From Sulfidibacterium sp964456625 (GTDB taxonomy: Bacteria; Bacteroidota; Bacteroidia; Bacteroidales; F082), in NCBI GenBank assembly GCA_964456625.1, contig CAYWBO010000035.1, forward strand, positions 1 to 28,112: 28,112 nucleotides of DNA, given 5' to 3'. The position numbers were made by a program, and so were the translations under genes. The notes beneath the pieces were generated by a model. It worked only from the letters and a program-made list of their open reading frames with translations. It ran no database searches and was not told the DNA's origin. Of this stretch, positions 21,902-28,112 are shown in pieces. Position 1 is the stretch's first letter, and each line of letters starts with the position of its first letter.

Positions 21902-22876
21902 ATGAGCTTTCCAACAACAAGACTAAGAAGATTGCGTTACAACCCCGTTTTACGGGATATGGTAACCGAAACCAAAGTGACGACCGACGACCTCATCATG
22001 CCGTTGTTTGCCTGTCCCGGAAAAGGCGTGAAAAATCCAATTGTTTCCATGCCCGGAAATTATCAACTTTCCATCGACTTATTGGTTGAAGAATGTAAAT
22101 CACTGATGGATGTAGGCATTCGTGCTATCATCCTGTTTGGAATTCCGGAAGAAAAAGACGAAACCGGTATGATCGCCGCTCATGACGACGCCATTATTCC
22201 GCGTGCTATCGATGCCATCAAGAAAAATGTTCCCGGCATGTACGTCATTGCCGACGTCTGCAACTGCGAATACACCACCCACGGGCATTGTGGCGTGATT
22301 GTCGACGGCGACGTGGAAAACGATCAGACCCTGAATTCACTGGTAGCCCAGTGCATTACATTTGCCAAACACGGCGTGGACATGGTCGCTCCCAGCGATA
22401 TGATGGACGGCCGCGTGAAAGCCATCCGCGAAGGCCTCGACAAAGAAGGATATTATATGACGCCCATCATGGCTTATTCCGCCAAATATGCTTCCGCTTT
22501 CTACGGACCTTTCCGGGACGCTGCCGAAAGCGCACCGAAGTTCGGAAACCGCGCCACCTATCAGATGAATCCGCCCCAATCCAATGAAGCCATGCGCGAA
22601 ATCGAGCTGGATATCATCGAAGGCGCCGACATCATCATGGTGAAACCGGCACTGAGTTACCTGGATATCATCCGCAGAGCAAGAGATCGCTTCGACCTGC
22701 CGATTGCAGCCTACAACGTCAGTGGTGAATTTTCCATGGTGAAAGCTGCTGCAGAAAAAGGATGGATTGACGAGGACCGTATCGTGAAAGAAATTCTCAC
22801 TTCCATCAAAAGAGCCGGCAGTGACCTGATTCTGACCTATCACTCAAAACATTTTGCAGAAATGTTGCTGAAATAA
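21902..22876 (+). CDS. hemB: Delta-aminolevulinic acid dehydratase (porphobilinogen synthase)
   Basis: A 324-residue protein that condenses two 5-aminolevulinate molecules into porphobilinogen. The Schiff-base lysines are Lys195 (AYSAKYAS) and Lys248 (MVKPALSY). ADVCNCEYTTHGHCG has Cys120, Cys122 and Cys130, the three-cysteine active-site zinc motif, so this is a zinc-type enzyme like those of animals and E. coli rather than the Asp-rich magnesium type. MVAPSDMMDGRV is also typical. It lies 12 bases after hemD and 29 before hemL. Cytosolic, normally an octamer. Confidence 0.98.
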   Translation: MSFPTTRLRRLRYNPVLRDMVTETKVTTDDLIMPLFACPGKGVKNPIVSMPGNYQLSIDLLVEECKSLMDVGIRAIILFGIPEEKDETGMIAAHDDAIIPRAIDAIKKNVPGMYVIADVCNCEYTTHGHCGVIVDGDVENDQTLNSLVAQCITFAKHGVDMVAPSDMMDGRVKAIREGLDKEGYYMTPIMAYSAKYASAFYGPFRDAAESAPKFGNRATYQMNPPQSNEAMREIELDIIEGADIIMVKPALSYLDIIRRARDRFDLPIAAYNVSGEFSMVKAAAEKGWIDEDRIVKEILTSIKRAGSDLILTYHSKHFAEMLLK

Positions 22877-22905
22877 AGAATTTTAACAGAAAGAATTGAT
22901 TATTT

Positions 22906-24207
22906 ATGGATTATAGCCAAAGCATCAACGCGTTTCAGAACGCACAACAGCTGATCCCGGGGGGCGTCAACTCCCCGGTAAGGGCTTTTAAAAGTGTGGG
23001 AATTCCGCCCGTTTTCATCGACCACGGCAAAGGGTCGAAAGTGTATGATATCGACGGCAACGAATACATTGATTTCGTTTCCTCATGGGGGCCTTTGATC
23101 CTGGGTCATGCCCATGAAGAGATCCTGAAAGCCATCAACGAAACGGCAAAAAAAGGGACCTCTTTCGGCGCTCCCACACTGATGGAAACCAAAATGGCGC
23201 AGCTGATCGTTGACATGGTGCCTTCGGTTGAAAAAGTCAGAATGGTCAATTCGGGAACCGAAGCCACCATGAGTGCCATCCGCCTGGCACGAGCTTTCAC
23301 CGGAAGGGAAAGGATCATCAAATTCGAAGGAAATTATCATGGCCATGCCGACAGCTTTCTGATCCAGGCAGGGTCGGGCGCCATGACCCTCGGTGTTCCC
23401 GACAGCCCGGGCGTTACCAAAGGCACAGCCGGAAATACCCTGGTGGCTCCGTACAACGATGCCGAAGCTGTTGAGAAGCTGTTTGCCAATTTTCCGAACC
23501 AGATCGCAGCGGTGATCGTGGAACCGGTGGCAGCCAACATGGGGCTTGTGCCACCTCAAAAAGATTTCTTGCAGGCACTGCGCGACATCACCAAAAATCA
23601 CCATACCTTACTGATCTTTGATGAGGTGATTACCGGATTCCGTCTGGCACGAGGCGGCGCACAGGAATATTTTGGCATCAATCCCGATCTGACGACACTT
23701 GGAAAGATCATTGGCGGTGGTTTGCCGGTGGGCGCTTACGGCGGAAGAAAAGAAATTATGGACATGCTGGCTCCCAACGGCCCGGTTTACCAGGCCGGTA
23801 CTCTTTCGGGGAATCCGCTGGCCATGGCCGCCGGTTACACCGCGTTGAAGATCCTCAACGGAAGTCCAGGCATCTACGAAAGTCTGGAAAAGAAAGCCGA
23901 AAAGCTGGCTGAAGGATTCCGGAAGAATATAGCAGAAACAGGTGTAAACGCCGTCGTAAATCAAATTGGTTCCCTGCTGACGGTGTTCTTCACCGACGAG
24001 GTGGAAGTCAGTTCATTCGAGCAGGCGGCAAAATCAGATACCGGTCGCTTTGCCGAATATTTCAGATTGTCGCTGGAAAATGGTATTTACCTGGCGCCTT
24101 CACAGTTTGAATGTGCTTTTGTCAGCGATGCGCATACACCTCAGGATATTGAAAGAACCATCCAGGCCAACCGGGCAGCGCTGGAAAAAATGGCCATAAA
24201 CAAATAG
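22906..24207 (+). CDS. hemL: Glutamate-1-semialdehyde 2,1-aminomutase
   Basis: A 433-residue PLP enzyme (fold type I) that makes 5-aminolevulinate from the HemA product. LIPGGVNSPVRAF at the N-terminus, MVNSGTEATMSAIRLAR, FEGNYHGHAD, DEVITGFR and the PLP lysine Lys267 in TLGKIIGGGLPVGAYGG are all present. AGTLSGNPLAMAAG follows. It is full length. Within the operon it comes after hemB although it acts earlier in the pathway. The hemE start follows after 48 bases. Confidence 0.98.
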   Translation: MDYSQSINAFQNAQQLIPGGVNSPVRAFKSVGIPPVFIDHGKGSKVYDIDGNEYIDFVSSWGPLILGHAHEEILKAINETAKKGTSFGAPTLMETKMAQLIVDMVPSVEKVRMVNSGTEATMSAIRLARAFTGRERIIKFEGNYHGHADSFLIQAGSGAMTLGVPDSPGVTKGTAGNTLVAPYNDAEAVEKLFANFPNQIAAVIVEPVAANMGLVPPQKDFLQALRDITKNHHTLLIFDEVITGFRLARGGAQEYFGINPDLTTLGKIIGGGLPVGAYGGRKEIMDMLAPNGPVYQAGTLSGNPLAMAAGYTALKILNGSPGIYESLEKKAEKLAEGFRKNIAETGVNAVVNQIGSLLTVFFTDEVEVSSFEQAAKSDTGRFAEYFRLSLENGIYLAPSQFECAFVSDAHTPQDIERTIQANRAALEKMAINK

Positions 24208-24255
24208 CATTTATAAAATAATCAGACAATAGATTTATAAATTTTATTACAGCAA

Positions 24256-25151
24256 ATGACTTCAGTTTTTCTAGANNNNNNNNNNNNNNNNNNNNNNNNN
24301 NNNNNNNNNNNNNNNNNNNNNNNNNNNNNNNNNNNNNNNNNNNNNNNNNNNNNNNNNNNNNNNNNNNNNNNNNNNTGGATTTCACCGACAACGGCCCTGT
24401 ATTTGAAAAGCCCATTAAAGTGATGTCCGATCCGCTGAAAAACATGGGCCCCGATCCGGAAAAGCTGAATTATATTTATCGTGTGATCGATGAAATTCTG
24501 GCCACCCGGCCGGAAAACACGCCGTTGATCGGCTTCTGCGGTGCACCGCTGACGGTGCTGAGTTTTATGATCCAGGGGCTGGGCAGCCGTTCCGATTTCT
24601 CGGATGCCGTGAAATGGATGTTTGCGAACCGGGAGACTTTGCCGCAACTGATTGATGCCGTTACGGAAATGACGCTGGTTTATGTCAAAAATCAGATCAA
24701 ACACGGCATCGAAGCTTTTCAGCTTTTTGAAACCAACGCCGGGCTGATTCCTAACGATTTTTACAAAGAATTTTTCCTGCCTTCGGTAAAGAAGATCGCT
24801 GCAGCCGTACGTTCGGAAGGCATTCCGTTTATCTTTTTCCCGAAAGGGCTGGGAAACGGGATCACCATGGTGGATTTTGATGTCTGTGATTTTCTGAGTG
24901 TCGACTGGCTCACGTCGATCGAAGAAGCTAGAAGTATTGTAGATGATAAAGTCGGTCTTCAGGGAAACCTGGATCCGCGAGTGCTTTTTGCCTCGAAAGA
25001 AGCCGTCGAAAAAGAACTGGAAAAATTTGTCGCTTTCGGAAGAAAACATCAGGACTGGATTTTCAATCTGGGGCACGGCTTTATGCCGGGAACGCCCTTT
25101 GAGAATGCCCGTTTTATTACCGACTGGGCCAAAAACCAGGATTGGAAATAA
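24256..25151 (+). CDS. hemE: Uroporphyrinogen decarboxylase, 5' part lost in an assembly gap
   Basis: Removes four carboxyl groups from uroporphyrinogen III. Before the gap, an ATG at 24256 begins MTSVFL, a likely HemE start. After it, the frame resumes with DFTDNGPVFEKPIKVMSDP. The C-terminal part is intact: GFCGAPLTVLSFMIQG, FQLFETNAG, FIFFPKGLG, FLSVDWLTSIEEAR, GLQGNLDPRVLFAS and NLGHGFMPGTPFEN are all HemE signatures. About 80 residues normally separate these two parts, including the RQAGRY active-site motif, so roughly 230-260 bases are missing rather than the 100 N shown. The reading frame agrees, since 100 N would not keep the frame. It is probably a functional gene in the organism. 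Confidence 0.93.
24276..24375. other. 100-N assembly gap inside hemE
   Basis: Exactly 100 N. The two hemE fragments are in register only if the missing length is 2 modulo 3, and 100 is 1 modulo 3. Family length also implies a longer missing piece. The N run is therefore a placeholder. Confidence 0.95.
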
Positions 25152-25186
25152 CGAAAGTGATTTTGATCAAGAATAAAGATTAAGTT

Positions 25187-26557
25187 ATGAACTTAGAGAT
25201 TTTTAAAAAATACAACAGGCCCGGGCCGCGTTACACGAGCTATCCCCCGGCAACATTTTTTCAGGGCGGATTTACCCCGGCCCAGTACATCGAACAAATC
25301 GGGATCTCCAACCACGACAAGCCTCAGAATATTTCTTTCTATGTGCATATTCCTTTCTGCAACAGACTTTGTCATTTCTGCGGTTGCAACACGGGAATTT
25401 CCCAGAAGGAGGAGGTGATCCGTGCCTACATCGATGCCATCATCAAGGAAATAAAGATGGTTGCCAAATACCTGGATCCCAACCGGAAGGTGAGTCAGAT
25501 CCATTGGGGCGGCGGTACTCCCAATGCCATCAATATGTCGTATATCGAAGAAATCATGCAGGTTTTCCATGACAATTTCAACTTCATCGAAAAGCCTGAA
25601 ATCGCTGCTGAGTGTCACCCCGGAGAACTGGATCTTGAAGATATCGATCGCATGGCTGCTGTAGGATTTAACCGCATCAGTCTGGGGGTTCAGGATTTTG
25701 ACCCGGCCATCCTGAAACTTGTGAATCGGGCACCTTCGAAACTACCTGTAGAAGAATTGGTAGCCCACATGAAAGAAATAGGCTTCAACGGTGTTAACCT
25801 GGATCTGATCTACGGTTTACCCGGACAGACGCGCGAAAGCTTTGCCGAAAATATCCGGAAGGCGATTGAAGTTTCTCCCGACCGGCTGGCAACATTTTCC
25901 TACGCTCATGTGCCGTGGGTAAAATCAGCACAGAAGATCCTGGAAAAAAGAGGCTTACCGACACCTGACGAAAAACTGGAGATGTTCCTCGAAGGCCTGA
26001 ACGGATTAACCAACGCCGGATACGTGGCTATCGGCATGGACCATTATGCCAAAGAAAACGATGATTTAAGCCTGGCACTCAAAAACAAAACGCTGCACCG
26101 GAATTTCCAGGGCTACGTGACCCGCGAGACCACGGGGCAGGTGTATGGATTCGGAAGCTCTTCCATCACCCAGCTTTGGGGCGCTTACATCCAGAATGTC
26201 AAAACCTTTAAACAATACATCGAAGAGATCAACAAACAAGGGCTGGCACCGGATAAAGCTTATGTGATGACGACTGAAAACCTCGTCGTTCGTGAAGTGA
26301 TCACGGAAATCATGTGCAACGGACGCATGGATTTCGACGAAGTAGGGGCTCAGTTCGGTATCAGTGCCGACGAGATCAAGAACATCACGCAATTTGCGCC
26401 TGAAAAATTACAGGAACTCATGGATGACCAGCTGGTGAGTATCGAAGGAAATACGGTGAATGTTCACAAAGATGGCTTTTTTGTAGTACGAAATATCGCC
26501 ATGGCCTTTGACCCGTTGTTGAAGACCACCGACGCCATGTATTCCAAGACTATTTAG
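25187..26557 (+). CDS. hemN: Oxygen-independent coproporphyrinogen III dehydrogenase
   Basis: A 456-residue radical-SAM enzyme. GPRYTSYPPA at the N-terminus is the HemN signature. CNRLCHFCGC (58-67) has the CxxxCxxC cluster ligands Cys58, Cys62 and Cys65 plus the extra Cys67 typical of true HemN. WGGGTPN (107-113) binds SAM, and GVQDFDP, NLDLIYGLPGQT and GMDHYA follow. HRNFQGYVT, GFGSSSI and the C-terminal YSKTI further separate it from HemW. It converts coproporphyrinogen III to protoporphyrinogen IX without oxygen. It is the last gene of the operon, 35 bases after hemE. No strong terminator is seen in 26558-26683, only AT-rich hairpins such as CTGATT/AATCAG at 26625-26642. Confidence 0.97.
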   Translation: MNLEIFKKYNRPGPRYTSYPPATFFQGGFTPAQYIEQIGISNHDKPQNISFYVHIPFCNRLCHFCGCNTGISQKEEVIRAYIDAIIKEIKMVAKYLDPNRKVSQIHWGGGTPNAINMSYIEEIMQVFHDNFNFIEKPEIAAECHPGELDLEDIDRMAAVGFNRISLGVQDFDPAILKLVNRAPSKLPVEELVAHMKEIGFNGVNLDLIYGLPGQTRESFAENIRKAIEVSPDRLATFSYAHVPWVKSAQKILEKRGLPTPDEKLEMFLEGLNGLTNAGYVAIGMDHYAKENDDLSLALKNKTLHRNFQGYVTRETTGQVYGFGSSSITQLWGAYIQNVKTFKQYIEEINKQGLAPDKAYVMTTENLVVREVITEIMCNGRMDFDEVGAQFGISADEIKNITQFAPEKLQELMDDQLVSIEGNTVNVHKDGFFVVRNIAMAFDPLLKTTDAMYSKTI

Positions 26558-26683
26558 TAGGTGACGACGTACAACGTGACGATGTGACAATAGTATCCTA
26601 TCTGACTGATTATTAAAATCTTCACTGATTCTGACAAATCAGTTATATCATAACAATCAGTGTAGTGCTCAATCTGTGAATTT

Positions 26684-28039
26684 TTAGAAAACCAGTGTAA
26701 AAGTCGCTCCGTTTCCGGTGCGGGACCTCACGGAAATGCTGCCTTTGTGCATCTGCATGATCTGTCTTGACAGGCTGAGGCCGATACCGGAACCGGTTTT
26801 CTTGGAAGTAAAAAACGGCATAAAAATCTTATCCATCGCATCCGGGCTGATGCCGATGCCGTTGTCAGCCACTTCGATCACGGTGCGGTTATTCATGTTC
26901 ACCGAAGCAGTCAGTGAGATCTGACCGTTGTTGTTATTTTTCAGGGCATCTATGGCGTTCAACAGCAAATTGATCATTACCTGGTCGATCAAATCCGGGT
27001 CGGCCAGCAGCTTCAGGTCGGAAGGAAAGATCCTGCTGACAACTTTAATATTCTGATTTTCGATCTTGGCGTTCATCAGCTCCAACTGGCGCTGAAACAT
27101 TTCTTCGATGTAGAAATATCTGAAATGCGGTTTCGGGATACGGGTCAGGTTGCGATACAATTCCACAAAATTCAGTAAGCCCTTACTCCTTTTTTCGATG
27201 GTTGCAATGGCACTTTCGATATTTTCCAGATCCTCCTGATCCTCCTCACTGGGGAATTCATGGGATTTCTGATATTCTCTGATGATATCTTGGACCGTAG
27301 AAGCCAGCGATGAAATCGGGGTGATGGAGTTCATGATTTCGTGTGTGAGCACGCGGATCAGCATCTGCCACGACTCGATTTCCTTTTGTTCCAGTTCGGG
27401 ATGAATGTCCTGCAGCGAAACCAGCAGATATTTATCGCCGCGCATCAGAAACTCCGTCGCATGAATGGAAAGCTGCAGTAACTCATCTTCCACATAGAGT
27501 TTTACCAGTTTCTTTTCACCGGCTTTGATTTCCATCAAGGTAGTGGAAAGTTCTTCAGATATTTTCTTCAGTTCCTGGATATTACGAACGTGTTTTACCT
27601 GCAGCAACCTTTTTACAGCATTGTTATAAACATCGACTTTTCCATCGTGTTTAAAAACCAGCACCCCGATGCTGACATGCTGGATCACCGTAAGGAGATA
27701 GTTGAAGTTTTCCTCTTTTTCGGTTTTGGTCCTTTTAAAAGCTTCAATCACCTCATTCATTTCCCGGTTCAGCGCATCGAAACTTTTTCCCATTTCGTTG
27801 TCCACGAAAGATCCCATGAAATCCGAGTGACGAATGGATTCAAAAAACTGAGTGAGCTTGCGGTTGGCCTGTTCCGTATAACGGATGAGGAAAATCACCT
27901 GAGCCAGCAACAATACCGAAAGGATGATCGTACTGATGATATAAGCCGACTTCTCCTGAAAAGCGAAGATCAGAAAAAGGGTGATGATGATCAGGCTTAT
28001 CCGCAGAATGATCTGGAATCTGAATTTCTTATAAACCAT
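26684..28039 (-). CDS. NtrY-like PAS sensor histidine kinase
   Basis: A 451-residue protein. Two TM spans lie close together (about 9-27 and 32-52) with almost no periplasmic loop, so it probably senses an internal or membrane signal. A linker (about 53-110) is followed by a PAS-like domain (about 113-210). The phosphoacceptor domain has LTHEIMNSITPI with His233. The ATPase domain has NLLLNAIDAL, VADNGIGIS and GSGIGLSLSRQI, all intact. The HExxNxxTP form of the H box is that of NtrB/NtrY kinases, which partner with sigma-54 activators. Its ATG overlaps the end of the upstream NtrC-type gene by 11 bases, confirming the pair. Confidence 0.93.
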   Translation of the reverse strand: MVYKKFRFQIILRISLIIITLFLIFAFQEKSAYIISTIILSVLLLAQVIFLIRYTEQANRKLTQFFESIRHSDFMGSFVDNEMGKSFDALNREMNEVIEAFKRTKTEKEENFNYLLTVIQHVSIGVLVFKHDGKVDVYNNAVKRLLQVKHVRNIQELKKISEELSTTLMEIKAGEKKLVKLYVEDELLQLSIHATEFLMRGDKYLLVSLQDIHPELEQKEIESWQMLIRVLTHEIMNSITPISSLASTVQDIIREYQKSHEFPSEEDQEDLENIESAIATIEKRSKGLLNFVELYRNLTRIPKPHFRYFYIEEMFQRQLELMNAKIENQNIKVVSRIFPSDLKLLADPDLIDQVMINLLLNAIDALKNNNNGQISLTASVNMNNRTVIEVADNGIGISPDAMDKIFMPFFTSKKTGSGIGLSLSRQIMQMHKGSISVRSRTGNGATFTLVF

Positions 28040-28112
28040 ATTTTTCGATTCTGCGGTAAAGCGAAGCCCTTGTTAAGCCCAGTTCTTTTGCTGCACGGCT
28101 GATATTCCCACC
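28029..28112 (-). CDS. C-terminal end of an NtrC-type sigma-54 response regulator (partial)
   Basis: The last 27 codons of a gene entering from the right edge read GGNISRAAKELGLTRASLYR, then RIEKYGL and a stop. This is a Fis-type helix-turn-helix, the standard DNA-binding end of NtrC-family sigma-54 activators (N-x-S-x-A-A-x-x-L-G). The stop lies 11 bases inside the kinase gene in another frame, so the two are translationally coupled. The receiver and AAA+ domains are outside the window. Confidence 0.9.
   Translation of the reverse strand, partial: GGNISRAAKELGLTRASLYRRIEKYGL

Noticed and set aside
26558..26683. A terminator after hemN
   Set aside because: Only short AT-rich hairpins without a T-tract are present; not strong enough to call.

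Overview
The window looks like a chromosomal contig of a Bacteroidetes bacterium, probably Bacteroidales/Marinilabiliales-like. Several lines of sequence evidence agree. TAnnTTTG-type -7 promoter boxes precede several starts. There is a small exported protein built from SusC/TonB-plug motifs, a glutaminyl-cyclase-like M28 lipoprotein, a membrane-anchored LytTR regulator, and a hemACDBLEN cluster ending in an oxygen-independent HemN. The oxygen-independent coproporphyrinogen step fits an anaerobic or facultative life. Two runs of exactly 100 N (3372-3471 and 24276-24375) are scaffold gaps. One sits in a tandem repeat and one removes the 5' part of hemE.

Layout. 1-2205 is visibly AT-rich and accessory: the 3' end of an unidentified gene, a five-copy 24-bp tandem repeat that may also be read as a short repeat peptide, and a protein with an AbiEi-like winged-helix N-terminus and a Fic (AMP-transferase type) C-terminus. 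2206-4125 is a low-gene-density scar zone: REP-like hairpins, a small exported double-plug protein, dispersed CCGAT palindromes, a 21-bp phased T-tract repeat and the C-terminal stump of an AHSA1/SRPBCC gene. 4126-11790 is ordinary chromosome: an orphan six-TM histidine kinase, a DUF2007-like small protein, a four-TM cytochrome-b-like protein divergent from a nitroreductase, an M28 lipoprotein, a stand-alone ExbB/TolQ-like protein divergent from a membrane LytTR regulator, and a GT-C glycosyltransferase with a MORN-repeat tail.

11851-16683 is a minus-strand block for acyl-CoA oxidation and related redox work: ElbB, an NMO/FabK-like flavoprotein, acyl-CoA dehydrogenase, EtfB and EtfA. EtfAB is the natural electron acceptor of the dehydrogenase. 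16824-18766 is an OmpR-type regulator and kinase pair with overlapping ORFs. 18938-26557 is the tetrapyrrole operon, in the order hemA-hemC-hemD-hemB-hemL-hemE-hemN, which takes glutamyl-tRNA to protoporphyrinogen IX. No hemG/hemJ or hemH lies in the window. 26684-28112 (minus) is an NtrY-like PAS kinase overlapping the end of an NtrC-type sigma-54 activator.

The least explained parts are the AbiEi/Fic protein with its repeat array, the double-plug exported protein, the glycosyltransferase-MORN fusion, and the ExbB-like/LytTR divergent pair. All calls rest on reading motifs by eye; no database search was run.
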